From positions 18,536 through 82,535 of IMG/VR virus record IMGVR_UViG_3300002835_000103: a stretch of 64,000 bases of DNA; one strand, written 5' to 3'. Shown one piece after another: positions 27,501 to 37,000 of the stretch (its first letter is position 1; each line of letters starts with the position of its first letter). Source of the stretch: a virus. The notes below the pieces were generated by a model, which worked only from the letters and a program-made list of their open reading frames with translations, was not told where the DNA came from and searched no databases. The translations under genes and the position numbers were made by a program.

Positions 27501-29878
27501 TTGCCATTAACAAATACATTTGAAGATGTTAAGTTTAAATTACCAGCTGCGCTTAATAATATATTGCTTGTGGATGTAAGTTCTGCAGAGCCTGAGCCGG
27601 TTGCAATAAATGTATTTGCTACAATATTGCCTGACACCAACACATTGGTTGTTGTTAAATTAATTGCACCTGCCGCAGTAATATTCAAATTGCCGGTAGA
27701 TGTTATTGTTGCCGCTATTGCAGTAGGTGACAGAATTGTATTTGCAATTACATTACCTGCACTAATGTTACCGGTGTATGTTGTTAGGAATGAAGCAACA
27801 TTGGCATTGGCAAATGATGATGCAGGTGCTGCCCAAAATAAGTTGCCTGTACCATTTGTTTGTAGTACATAACCATTAATGCCATCGGTATGTGGCCATG
27901 CCTGCCCATCTAATAAAATTCTGCCATTACCTGCCGCAGATAATTCTATGTTGGAATTTGAAGTGGTTGCAATTGTCAATACACCAACATTATCTATTAT
28001 TCCACCTGTCAATATTAAATTACCTGCAGCAAGATTGCCGGTGTATGTTGATAGGAATGATGCAACATTGGCGTTACTAAAACTACCACTTACCGGATTT
28101 GCCGCAAGGTAAGCAGTAATATTTGATAAAACTCTGGCATTGGTATAGAAAATGCTATTGCCGGATTCAATTACGTTGGCCGTATATAGATTCAACCAAG
28201 TTGTTGCAGAAATATTACCCGCACTAATTAAATTGGCGCCTGTAAACGAACCACCGGAACCACTGCCTGTTATAATGTTATTGGCAACAATATTGCCCGA
28301 TGCAATAACATTCGGAGATGTCAAATTAATTGCACCTAACGCAGTAATATTCAAATTACCTGTTGATGTTATTGTTGCAGCTATTGCTGTAGGTGAAATA
28401 ATTGTATTGGCAATAACATTGCCTGCAGTAATATTACCGGTGTATGTTGTTAGAAACGCACCTACATTTGCGTTACCATATGTACTAATTGCGGGATTTG
28501 CTGCCAAATATGCAATAACATTTGATACTACTCTGGCGTTGGTGTAATATAAATTGTTTAATTCCGCAACATTGGCTGTGGTTAAATCTACTACATTGGC
28601 TTTTAATCTTAAATTAGACTCAACTTGAGCATTAACTCTGGCATTTGTATAGAATAGATTGTTTGTACCTTCAGTAATACCATTTGTATTGCCTGAGAAT
28701 GATGATGCACCTACTCCCGTTAGAGAAGAACCATCACCAAAGAATTTTGTTGCGATTACATTACCAGATGCAATAACATTGCCGGAATTTAATGTAATAT
28801 TTCCAGTGCCCGTGATATTAACATTACCGGTAGAAGATAATGTAGCAGAGCCTGTACCTACTGATATAAATGTATTTGCAATTAAATTACCGCTTGCAAT
28901 AACATTTGTGGAATTGATATTGACTGCACCTGCGGCAGTCATTGTAATGTTTCCAGTAGATGTAATCAACCCAGCAGATGCGCTTGCTGATATAAATCCA
29001 TTTGCTATTACATTACCAGTAACATTTAGATTGCCTGTGATATTATTAACATTTACGGAAACGCCAGTCAAATTAGCAGAGATTTGACCATTAGCAGCGA
29101 TAATAATGTTATTACCCTGTAATGACGGCATTAATGCTATAACATTGGATGCTACTCTGGCATTTGTATAGTATAAATTATTACCTTCAGCAACATTGGC
29201 AGTTGTTAAATCAACTACATTGGCCTTGGCAGCCAATAATGATACCACATTGGCAAAAACTCTGGCATTGGTAAAATAAAGATTACTTGCAGATTCTGTT
29301 ACATTTGCAGTAAAAATTCCAGAATAACTATTTGCTGTTAAAGGTCCGTTAACAACAATACTTGATCCAGTTAAAGTAACGACGCCGGTTGCGGATATTG
29401 ATACGTTGCCGGTGGATGATAATAATCCAGAGCCTGGGCCGGTTGATATAAAAGTGTTGGCAATAACATTGCCAGTTGCGATAACATTTGTAGAGTTGAT
29501 ATTGACTGCACCCGCAGCAGTCATGGTGATGTTGCCAGAGGATGAAATTAAGCCAGCAGAAGCACTTGTGGAAACGAAACCATTGGCAATTACATTGCCG
29601 CTAACATTCAAGTTGCCAGTAACAGAAGAAACACTTACCGCAGACAGGTTTGCTGAAATAAGACCATTTGCTGCAATAGAGATATTATCGCCGGCAACAA
29701 GAGCGCCGATTGCCCTGGCGTTACTGAAATATACATTACCAGAACTTGTGTTTCCCGATTCAATAACATTACCGGTAAATATACTTTGGAAGGAAACATT
29801 GCCGGTGTTGGCACCCAGCAATTGGCCGTTACTTCCTCCATTTCCACTGATTAAACTTACATCTATTTTGCGAGCCAT
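24515..29878 (-). CDS. Giant fibre protein (1787 residues) with NLYYTNARV repeats
   Basis: Low-complexity Asn/Ser/Thr/Ala/Gly-rich fibre. Two alternating repeat types fill it: (SN)LYYTNARVxSNVIAYLAANP and TGNISAGNVIANTxxSP...ITSTGNLNI...NLTxxNVxxSGN. Copies of DGQAWPxTDGxxGYxLQTNGTGNLFWAAP appear twice. The N-terminus MARKIDVSLISGNGGSNGQLL resembles fibre heads; the C-terminus ends GSGGAGGSAAAAVGYSLIFGG. The regular strands suggest a trimeric beta-rich shaft. An AATAAATA late-type promoter lies 29 bases upstream. Long tail fibre assignment is inferred. Confidence 0.75.
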   Translation of the reverse strand: MARKIDVSLISGNGGSNGQLLGANTGNVSFQSIFTGNVIESGNTSSGNVYFSNARAIGALVAGDNISIAANGLISANLSAVSVSSVTGNLNVSGNVIANGFVSTSASAGLISSSGNITMTAAGAVNINSTNVIATGNVIANTFISTGPGSGLLSSTGNVSISATGVVTLTGSSIVVNGPLTANSYSGIFTANVTESASNLYFTNARVFANVVSLLAAKANVVDLTTANVAEGNNLYYTNARVASNVIALMPSLQGNNIIIAANGQISANLTGVSVNVNNITGNLNVTGNVIANGFISASASAGLITSTGNITMTAAGAVNINSTNVIASGNLIANTFISVGTGSATLSSTGNVNITGTGNITLNSGNVIASGNVIATKFFGDGSSLTGVGASSFSGNTNGITEGTNNLFYTNARVNAQVESNLRLKANVVDLTTANVAELNNLYYTNARVVSNVIAYLAANPAISTYGNANVGAFLTTYTGNITAGNVIANTIISPTAIAATITSTGNLNITALGAINLTSPNVIASGNIVANNIITGSGSGGSFTGANLISAGNISATTWLNLYTANVIESGNSIFYTNARVLSNITAYLAANPVSGSFSNANVASFLSTYTGNLAAGNLILTGGIIDNVGVLTIATTSNSNIELSAAGNGRILLDGQAWPHTDGINGYVLQTNGTGNLFWAAPASSFANANVASFLTTYTGNISAGNVIANTILSPTAIAATITSTGNLNITAAGAINLTTTNVLVSGNIVANTFIATGSGSAELTSTSNILLSAAGNLNLTSSNVFVNGNLVLRGALSGLTLTTSSIAEGSNLYYTNARVYSNVISALSALSTSNIAEGSNLYYTNARVVSNVIAYLAANPATVSFGNANVSSFLTTYTGNLSAGNVIANSFVSPTATSATLTSTGNLNITAAGTINLTTPNVLVSGNVVANNFISTGAGSGEVASTSNLLLSAAGNLNLTSSNVFVNGNLVLRGGITGLTLTTSSIAEGSNLYYTNARVLSNIEAALPTYTGNIAAGNLILTGGIIDNVGVLSISTTGNSNIELVANGTGRIILDGQAWPKTDGVTGYILQTNGTGNLFWAAPTASSSFSNANVASFLTTYTGNLSAGNIISNSFVSPTATSATLTSTGNLNITAVGTINLTTPNVLVSGNIVANTFISAGAGSGEIVSTSNLLLSAAGNLNLTAPNVFVNGNLVLRGGLTGLTLTTSSIAEGSNLYYTNARVYSNVIGVLSSYALTANLNTANVNENAASGNLYYTNARVLSNVTAYLTANPIISNFGNANVGAFLTTYTGNINAGNVIANTVISPFATSGTLNSTGNLNIVSGDTINLTANTVLASGNIVANTFTATGTGSAELSTSSNLLLSATGNLNLAGGNIFVNSPITFRGTVTGIASASVTQANLTTANVTELNNLYYTNARVVSNVIAYLAANPQGGTYGNANVAAYLLTNPTSGSYSNANVSAFLTTYTGNISAGNVIANTVISPSATSGTLNSTGNLNIIAQNNTINLTASNVLASGNIIANTFIATGTGSAELSTSSNLLLSATGNLNLAGGNIFVNSPITFRGTVTGISAGGSVTQANLTTANVAELASSGNLYYTNARVVSNVIAYLAANPQGSQFANANVAAFLITYTGNINTGNVIANAFYANGTGAAGGTIFSAGNVNITSGGNIILATGANSSVVTLSSGNTAGIINGFGDLTISTSGNILLSPQSTGRVQASTPIRFANYSNTNALATALQGDTVYNTTANALVVYTSSGWTTVGSGGAGGSAAAAVGYSLIFGG

Positions 29879-29906
29879 CTCTTGACCTTTTTATTGTTAT
29901 CTACTA

Positions 29907-29914
29907 TATTTATT
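29907..29914 (-). promoter_or_regulatory. Late-type promoter variant (AATAAATA)
   Basis: AATAAATA on the minus strand in the 53-base gap before the 1787-residue fibre gene, 29 bases from its ATG. One base off the T4 late core. Confidence 0.5.
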
Positions 29915-29931
29915 GCCAACGATTATTCTAC

Positions 29932-30924
29932 TTAAAACGTAATGGATCCTGAACTGGTCCATTGATATATTCTATATCCGCCGGATACTATTACGTTAGG
30001 TGACCCTGTTGTACTTGTTGCTGATGAAAATGTATCTGCATAGCGGATGATTACAGTACCAGAACCTCCGGAACCAGCTATACCAGTTGTCCATCCTAAA
30101 CCTCCACCACCACCGCCGGTATTTACGTTGCCAGATGTTGCACTTGCTGTTCCACTAGCCGCCATAACGCCTGCACCACCACCTCCGGAACCACCATTTC
30201 CAGCAGTAGAGCCACCTTCACCGCCACCGCCACCGCCACCAGCATAATAAGTTGCAGTCCCGGTAATAGAACTAACTGCACCAATGCCGCCATTGCCACC
30301 TGTTCCCGGAGAAGTACCATTTCCGTTTGCACCGACACCTCCCGCTCCGCCACCGCCACCAGCAACATAAATTGTATTAGGACTAGTTCCGCGTGTTCCC
30401 GAACCACCATTATTACCTTGTCCTGCAGTACCTGTTCCACCAGCAATAGTTGTAAAAGAAGCAGCAGAAGAACCACCGCCACCAGAACCGCCATTAGCGC
30501 CAACTGAAACATATGCGCCACCACCGCCGCCGCCTATTGCTGTTACCGTAGTAAATCCAGAACCAGATATACTTGAGTTAGCACCAGAAGCGGCTCGATT
30601 ATTTGTTTGAGTTTGTGTTCCTTGTATTCCAACACCACCTGCGCCAACTGTTATTGTGTATGTAACACTAACGGCTACGTTTGCCGTATTAGTTAGTAAT
30701 CCACCTGCTCCGCCGCCGCCTCCGTCTGCTGAACCTCCTGCTCCTCCGCCAGCAACTACTAGATATTCTACCGTTGAAGTTGGAACAGGTGGCGGGGGCG
30801 GTTCTCCTGCAACTAAAATATTAACACTGACTTTTTGTCTTGCAATGGCACGAAAATTGTTCGCAGATGCAGAAAACTTTTGTGTAGTACTAACTTTTGC
30901 AGCACTATACTTCCGTAAGGTCAT
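29932..30924 (-). CDS. Glycine-rich adhesin-like protein with basic N-terminus
   Basis: 330 residues. A longer, basic N-terminal region (MTLRKYSAAKVSTTQKFSAS...RAIARQK) replaces the short tag, followed by a PPPPPVP hinge, EYLVVAGGGAGG and a large glycine-rich domain, then TGSPNVIVSGGYRIYQWTSS and GSITF. The last 28 residues are nearly the same as in the other two EYLVVAGG proteins. The ATG overlaps the upstream stop by one base. Likely an exposed fibre tip; polyglycine II packing is an inference. Confidence 0.68.
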   Translation of the reverse strand: MTLRKYSAAKVSTTQKFSASANNFRAIARQKVSVNILVAGEPPPPPVPTSTVEYLVVAGGGAGGSADGGGGGAGGLLTNTANVAVSVTYTITVGAGGVGIQGTQTQTNNRAASGANSSISGSGFTTVTAIGGGGGGAYVSVGANGGSGGGGSSAASFTTIAGGTGTAGQGNNGGSGTRGTSPNTIYVAGGGGGAGGVGANGNGTSPGTGGNGGIGAVSSITGTATYYAGGGGGGGEGGSTAGNGGSGGGGAGVMAASGTASATSGNVNTGGGGGGLGWTTGIAGSGGSGTVIIRYADTFSSATSTTGSPNVIVSGGYRIYQWTSSGSITF

Positions 30925-31253
30925 TAGGTAACCTCAGTGCCGAACAGATTAAAACTAATATTTGTGGTATTTGCATATACTGTTACAACGTCTGTGGCAG
31001 CCAATGTTACACCGATTGTTAGCGATATTGAATCCAAAGCAGGAACAGTTGCATCAAAGGCAATATAATGTTTGTTTGCCAGCGTTTCACCTGCAGGTCT
31101 TACTGCAATGCGATATGCTGCTGCACTGGCATTTTGATTACAAACTGATATTGTAGAAGTAACTGCACTTGTGCCCGACGGAACAGTATACAGTGTATTT
31201 GCTGTACCTGCTGAAGGACTGATCTGTCCCAATACTTTATATGTTATCGCCAT
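30924..31253 (-). CDS. Small virion-like protein, paralogue of 33756-34085
   Basis: 109 residues: AITYKVLGQ, then LYTVPSGTSAVTSTISVCN, then RPAGETLANKHYIAFDA and TLAATDVVTVYANTTNISFN. More than half of the residues match the protein at 33756. It has a beta-sandwich-like pattern and no enzyme motif. Similar small proteins lie near fibre genes in T4-like aquatic phages. Probably a fibre-associated structural protein. Confidence 0.6.
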   Translation of the reverse strand: MAITYKVLGQISPSAGTANTLYTVPSGTSAVTSTISVCNQNASAAAYRIAVRPAGETLANKHYIAFDATVPALDSISLTIGVTLAATDVVTVYANTTNISFNLFGTEVT

Positions 31254-31262
31254 TTTTATCTC

Positions 31263-31622
31263 TTATTCTGTTGTTGTAACAACTTCTACCCAATTTTGAA
31301 CTTCTTCGTTCCATGCATAAATTTTATCATCATCTGGTTTTGCTATAGGTGCTTCCCATAAGCAAGTATTTTCATTTAATACCCAAGAATTAAATGGTGT
31401 TGGTGGTATAAATGCATCTCTTGTTGCATCATACCTATAACCAATACCAGCATAATTTTTTCGTAATGGAGTACCCCCATTGATGTGAACGCCTGCATGA
31501 GTGTTATAGCTTGTTTGTACCCAGCTTGCGGGATCACCAAACAAACCAGTATCAATTACATCTTGCTCGACAACGATAACCTGTGTAACGATACCGTTTT
31601 CTACTTTTGCGAAATGGCTCAT
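31263..31622 (-). CDS. Conserved small phage protein near fibre genes
   Basis: 119 residues. SHFAKVENGIVTQVIVVEQDVIDTGLFGDP at the start (in two parts: HFAKVENGIVTQVIVVEQ and TGLFGDPASWVQTSYNT) and RKNYAGIGYRYDATRDAFIPP in the middle are typical of a family common in marine T4-like phages. Tryptophan-rich end (WNEEVQNWVEV). No membrane segment. The role is unknown; it is usually found with structural genes. A GATAAATA late-type sequence lies 25 bases upstream. Confidence 0.6.
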   Translation of the reverse strand: MSHFAKVENGIVTQVIVVEQDVIDTGLFGDPASWVQTSYNTHAGVHINGGTPLRKNYAGIGYRYDATRDAFIPPTPFNSWVLNENTCLWEAPIAKPDDDKIYAWNEEVQNWVEVVTTTE

Positions 31623-31646
31623 TTTAAAAAACTCCTATTTTCCTGT

Positions 31647-31654
31647 TATTTATC
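31647..31654 (-). promoter_or_regulatory. Late-type promoter variant (GATAAATA)
   Basis: GATAAATA on the minus strand, 25 bases before the ATG at 31622, partly overlapping the stop codon of the upstream glycine-rich gene. One base off the T4 late core. Confidence 0.4.
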
Positions 31655-32612
31655 AGAATGTTATTGAACCGGATGAGGTAAATTGATATATTCTATATCC
31701 GCCAGATACTGTTACGTTAGGTGAACCTGTTGTAGCTGTTGCTGCATTATATGTATCTGCATAGCGAAGGATTACAATTCCAGAACCACCAGCACCGCCA
31801 GAAAATCTTGATCCTGAATAAGCACCGCCACCACCACCCCCACCTCCAGAATTAGTGCCGCCGGCGCCACCGGCGCCACCGGTTGTTCCACTTGCTCCTC
31901 CGTTACTTCCGCCTGCACCGGATAATCCTGAACCAGAAGAACCTCCCCCACCTCCCCCCCCACCGCCGCCGCCGCCAGCAGAAAGTCTATAACCGCTACC
32001 GCCACCGCCGCCAGCATAATATGTTGCAGTTCCGGAAATATCAGTTGATGTACCGGAACCGCCGGTACCGCCAGTAGGGGATGCACTTGCAGGCCCCGCA
32101 TTACCTCCAACAGTATTAGAGCCACCTCCACCTCCACCAGCACCATCGATAGAACCATTTAATCCACCTCCACCATTATTGCCTTGACTAGGTGATGTTG
32201 ATGGCGTGTTTCCTGCACCGCCTGTTGTTGGTATAGTAGGAGATAAACCGTAACCTGTACCACCACCGGATCCACCAGAAGCGCCATTTAATCCAACTGA
32301 GGTAGTTCCATAACCCCCGCCAGTTGAGGTAATATCTCCAAATACAGAATTTGATCCCGAAATACCGTTGCCTCCGCCAGAGCCACCGGACCCACCACCG
32401 CCAACGGTAACAGTAATAGCAGAACCAGATGTTACAGAGTAACCAGCCGCAGTTCTGTACCCACCAGCACCGCCACCGCCACCATCAGAGCCACCACCAC
32501 CTCCACCAGCAACTACTAGATATTCAACTGTTGGGGTAGGAGAAGGAGGAGGCGGAGTAATTGTTAGGGCTACCCCTGATCCGATTGAGATACCATTGAA
32601 TGAAATTGCCAT
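31653..32612 (-). CDS. Glycine-rich adhesin-like protein with array-type tag
   Basis: 319 residues. Tag MAISFNGISIGSGVALTI and a PPPPSPTP hinge, then EYLVVAGGGGGG, a glycine-rich core containing runs of nine or more glycines, and the shared end TGSPNVTVSGGYRIYQFTSS plus GSITF. It lies next to an RCC1 gene with a similar hinge. The tag groups it with the MAxTxSG tags of the RCC1 array. Likely a tip adhesin; the receptor is unknown. Confidence 0.68.
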   Translation of the reverse strand: MAISFNGISIGSGVALTITPPPPSPTPTVEYLVVAGGGGGGSDGGGGGAGGYRTAAGYSVTSGSAITVTVGGGGSGGSGGGNGISGSNSVFGDITSTGGGYGTTSVGLNGASGGSGGGTGYGLSPTIPTTGGAGNTPSTSPSQGNNGGGGLNGSIDGAGGGGGGSNTVGGNAGPASASPTGGTGGSGTSTDISGTATYYAGGGGGSGYRLSAGGGGGGGGGGGGSSGSGLSGAGGSNGGASGTTGGAGGAGGTNSGGGGGGGGAYSGSRFSGGAGGSGIVILRYADTYNAATATTGSPNVTVSGGYRIYQFTSSGSITF

Positions 32613-32627
32613 TTTTTTACTTTTAAT

Positions 32628-33746
32628 TTATGACGAGATTGCAGTTGAATGTCTATATCCTGCAGAAACATTCAACCAATTAGTTAAAGCACCAATTTGT
32701 ACTGGACTAGATCTATTTGTGGTATTACCTTGACCTAATTGACCGTAGCTATTACCGCCCCATGACCACAGTGTACCGTCGGTTTTAACTGCCGTAGTAT
32801 GGAATTGTCCCGCATCAATTTTTGACCAAGTAGTCAATGCTCCAACTTGTACAGGGCTAAATATATCAGTAGTATTACCTAAACCCAATCGGCCTGTCTC
32901 GCCTGAACCCCAAGCCCATAATGTACCATCTGTTTTAATGGCTACATTATGCTGATATGCTGCTTCTATAATTGACCAATTGGTCAACGCACCAACTTGT
33001 GCTGGACTAGAACCACCGCCCGATCCTCCATCTTGTCCTGCATTGTTTCTACCCCAAGCCCACAATGTACCATTGGTTTTAATGGCAATCGTATGATGGT
33101 CTCCGCTAGTACAGCGCAACCAATTATTTAATGCGCCAACTTGCACAGGACTAGATCTATAAAATGTATTGCCCTGGCCCAACTGCCCATAAAAATTATT
33201 TCCCCATGACCACAGGGTACCATCGGTTTTTACGGCAAACGACGATGAACCGCCGGTGCCAATACTCGCCCACGTGGTTAATGCGCCAACTTGTTTGGGA
33301 CTTGAATATGCTGTAGTATTACCGAAGCCAAGTTGTCCCGAGCCATTGGTTCCCCATGCCCACATGGTGCCATCTGTTTTTATAGCCAAACTATGCTCGC
33401 GGCCGCTGGCCAGACTACTCCAACCGGTTAATGCGCCAACTTGTACTGGACTAGATCTTGCGGTTGTAGTATTATCCCCCAATTGTCCACTGGCGTTATT
33501 ACCCCAACTCCATAATGTACCATCTGTTTTTATAGCTGTATTATGATACCCACCGCCAGCAACACTTAACCAATTACCCAGGGCACCAATTTGCGTGGGG
33601 CTCGATCTATTTGTGGTATCTCCCACGCCCAATCTCCCGTGGTAATTTACTCCCCATGACCATAAGTAAAATTCTGGTGGCGGAGGCAGATCAGGTGTCT
33701 CGTATGAAAATGTTCCACCAAATGTTAGATTTTGAAATGTGATCAT
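32628..33746 (-). CDS. RCC1-repeat beta-propeller protein 11
   Basis: 372 residues. Tag MITFQNLTFGGTFSYE and a DLPPPP hinge, then EFYLWSWGVN and seven RCC1 blades. One blade has an all-glycine turn (AGQDGGSGGGSSPAQVG) replacing LGxGNTT. It lies far from the main array, between a glycine-rich gene and a small structural gene, which shows that the RCC1 module has spread within the fibre region. Confidence 0.8.
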   Translation of the reverse strand: MITFQNLTFGGTFSYETPDLPPPPEFYLWSWGVNYHGRLGVGDTTNRSSPTQIGALGNWLSVAGGGYHNTAIKTDGTLWSWGNNASGQLGDNTTTARSSPVQVGALTGWSSLASGREHSLAIKTDGTMWAWGTNGSGQLGFGNTTAYSSPKQVGALTTWASIGTGGSSSFAVKTDGTLWSWGNNFYGQLGQGNTFYRSSPVQVGALNNWLRCTSGDHHTIAIKTNGTLWAWGRNNAGQDGGSGGGSSPAQVGALTNWSIIEAAYQHNVAIKTDGTLWAWGSGETGRLGLGNTTDIFSPVQVGALTTWSKIDAGQFHTTAVKTDGTLWSWGGNSYGQLGQGNTTNRSSPVQIGALTNWLNVSAGYRHSTAISS

Positions 33747-33755
33747 GTTTTTATA

Positions 33756-34085
33756 TTACTTATTCTCTGATCCAAATACGCTGAAACTAACATTGGATGT
33801 ATTTGCAGAAACTGTTACCACATCCGTTGCAGCTAAAGTTATACCAGCAGTAATGCCCAATGATTCATTTCCGGCAAGTGAAGTATTGAATGAGAAATAA
33901 TGTTTGGAAGCCAGGGTCTCGCCAGCGGGTCTTATGGCAATACTAAATGTTGCAGACGAGGTTGAATAGTTGCAAACATTTAGAGTAGATATTACTGCAC
34001 TGGTATCAGAGGGAACCGAATACAATGTGGTATTTGTATTCCCTGCTGGATTTGATTGACCAAGAACTTTAAATTGTAAAGCCAT
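33756..34085 (-). CDS. Small virion-like protein, paralogue of 30924-31253
   Basis: 109 residues: ALQFKVLGQ, LYSVPSDTSAVISTLNVCN, RPAGETLASKHYFSF and TLAATDVVTVSANTSNVSFS. Clearly a duplicate of the gene at 30924. It sits between an RCC1 gene and the 1582-residue fibre. A fibre joint or collar role is inferred from repeated placement next to fibres. Confidence 0.6.
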   Translation of the reverse strand: MALQFKVLGQSNPAGNTNTTLYSVPSDTSAVISTLNVCNYSTSSATFSIAIRPAGETLASKHYFSFNTSLAGNESLGITAGITLAATDVVTVSANTSNVSFSVFGSENK

Positions 34086-34095
34086 ATTTTTATTC

Positions 34096-37000
34096 TCACA
34101 ATCCTGCTAATAAGAACGGATTAAACGTCTGTGTTGTTATTGCCTCATTACCGAAGAATTTAACTTCAATTGTAGAGTTTGGTGATGGAGTGGGAATCAA
34201 TGTTAATATTGTTCCTGATACTGTGTAGTCCGTAGTAGGAATCTGAACCAATCCGTCTATGGTAACAATGATACGTCTTGCTAACGATACAGAAGTGCCC
34301 AATGTTATATTTGCATTACCACCTGCGAATGTTTGACTATCTGTAATAGCATGTACGCCACCGCTGATTAAACCATTGGCTGCAAGAGTTATACCTTCAC
34401 CTGCGGTCAACGCAGATACCACACGGGCATTTGTGAAATATAAGTTACTACCAACTTCTGCAACATTGGCAGTTGTCAGCCCAACAATAGCTGTTGCGAA
34501 TACTGTTGCACTTACGTTGGCTGAAATTCTACCGTTCGCTTCAATTGTAATATTGTTTCCAGCCAATGTTGGTAACAATGCAATAACATTAGAGTAAACT
34601 CTGGTGTTTGTGTAATATAAATTATTTGTGCCTTCAGTAATACCATTTGTATTACCTGTAAATGATGATGCACCTACACCCGTTAAAGATGAACCATCAC
34701 CAAAGAATTTTGTTGCAGTTACATTGCCAGTTGCTACAATATTGCTTGAATTTAAATTAATATTGGCCGCAGTTATGCTAACATTGCTTGCTGCATTGAT
34801 ATTAAAATTACTGGTAGACGTTATCGAACCTGTACCTGTAGCAGTTGATATGAATGTATTAGAATATACGTTGCCCGTTAATATAATATTTCCACCAGAA
34901 ACAATATTAAAGTCACCGGTTGCCGTTAATGTACCTGTACCGGTTGCTGCAGCAATAAAGCTATTGGCAATAACGTTGCCTGCATTAATGTTACCGGTAT
35001 ATGTTGTTAGGAATGCACCTACATTTGCGTTACCATATGTGCTAATTACTGGATTGGCCGCAAGATACGCAATAACATTAGATACCACGCGAGCATTTGA
35101 GTAATATAAATTGCCGCCAAATTCATTTACGTTGGCTGTGTTTAAGCCTGTAACCGAACTTGCGTTCAATGTCGTTGTAGATGAAATCTGACCATTTCCG
35201 CTGATTGATATACCAGAACCTGCGGACAATGCAGAAACAACTCTTGCATTTGTAAAATATAAATTACCGCTTGTTTCAATAACATTAGCAGTATATAAAC
35301 CAACCCAGTTTACAGCTGTAATGGTATTTGTGCTAATTAGGTTAGCCTCCGTAATAGAGCCACCTGTTCCGCCACCTACAATAGTGTTCGCAAAAATAAC
35401 GCTAGCAGAAATATTATTTGCGCTAATTAAATTAGCACCCGTAATAGAACCGCCTAAGCCTTGGCCTGCAATAATCGCATTAGCATTAATATTGCCCGCA
35501 TTAATATTGCCGGTATACGTTGTTAGGAATGCACCTACATTGGCATTACCAAATGTTCCGCCCTGTGGATTTGCTGCAAGATATGCCGTAACATTTGATA
35601 ATACTCTGGCATTTGTGTAATATAAATTACTATTTGATTCGGATACGTTAGCAGTGGTCAAGCCAACAATGGATAAAACATTTACTGTTGCACTAGCTGT
35701 AGCAGAAATTCTACCATTTGCGGCAATTGTAATATTATCGCCGGCCAAGGATGGTAAGAATCCTATAACATTTGATTGAACTCTTGCATTTGTAAAATAT
35801 AAATTACCACTTGTTTCAATTACGTTGGCTGTGTATAAACCAATCCAATTTACTGAAGAAATGTTATTTGTGCTGATCAAATTAGCACCAGTAACAGAAC
35901 CTCCAGAGCCACCACCAATAATGGTGTTTGCAGTAATAACACTTGCAGAAATATTATTTGCGCTAATTAAATTAGCACCAGTAATAGAACCACCTAAACC
36001 AGTTCCCGAAATAATCGCATTAGCAATTACATTGCCTGCACTAATGTTACCAGTATATGTTGTTAGGAAAGCCCCAACATTGGCATTGCCATAAGTACTA
36101 ATTACCGGATTTGCTGCAAGGTAAGCGGTAACATTTGACAATACTCTGGCATTTGAATAATATAAATTGCCACCAAATTCATTTACGTTGGCTGTGTTTA
36201 AGCCTGTAACAGAACTTGCGTTTACTGTTGCTGTAGATGATATTTGGCCGTTTGCAGATAATGAAATACCTGAGCCTGCGGACAATGCAGAAACAACTCT
36301 GGCATTTGTAAAATATAAATTACCACTGGTTTCAATAACATTCGCAGTATATAAATTGTGCCATGTTGTTGATGAAATTCTTCCCGCAGTAACATTTCCA
36401 GTTGTTACGATATTGTTTGAATTTAAATTAATGTTACTTGCTGTTATATTAACATTGCCGGCAGCATTAATATTAAAGTCGGATGTTGATGCAATTGATC
36501 CAGAGCCTGTTGCGGTAGATATAAATGTATTGGCAAAAACATTACCTGTTAATCTAATGTTGCCGCCGGAAACAATATTAAAATCGCCAGTGGCGTTTAA
36601 TGTACCTGTACCTGGTGCAGTAGATATAAAACTATTTGCAATTACATTACCAGCACTAATATTACCGGTATACGTTGTTAGGAAAGCGCTCACATTAGCT
36701 GTGCCAAATGTGCCAACTTGCGGATTTGCTTCAAGATATGCAGTAACATTCGATAACACACGAGCATTTGTATAATATAAATTGCTATTTGATTCTGATA
36801 CGTTAGCTGTGTTCAAACCTACAACTGAACTTGCGTTTACTGTTGTTGTGGATGAAATTTGTCCGTTACCGCTAATTGCAATACCGGAACCAGCTGACAA
36901 TGCAGAAACAACTCTGGCATTTGTAAAATACAAATTACCACTGGTTTCAATTACATTTGCTGTGTATAGTCCAAGCCAATTTACAGATGAAATATTATTT

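Noticed and set aside
24600-29880. Many open frames on the plus strand opposite the giant fibre gene
   Set aside because: They mirror the fibre's repeats in antisense, have no ribosome sites and no recognisable products.
2364-33746. Diversity-generating retroelement as a source of adhesin variation
   Set aside because: No reverse transcriptase, no template/variable repeat pair and no adenine-biased variation were seen in the window.
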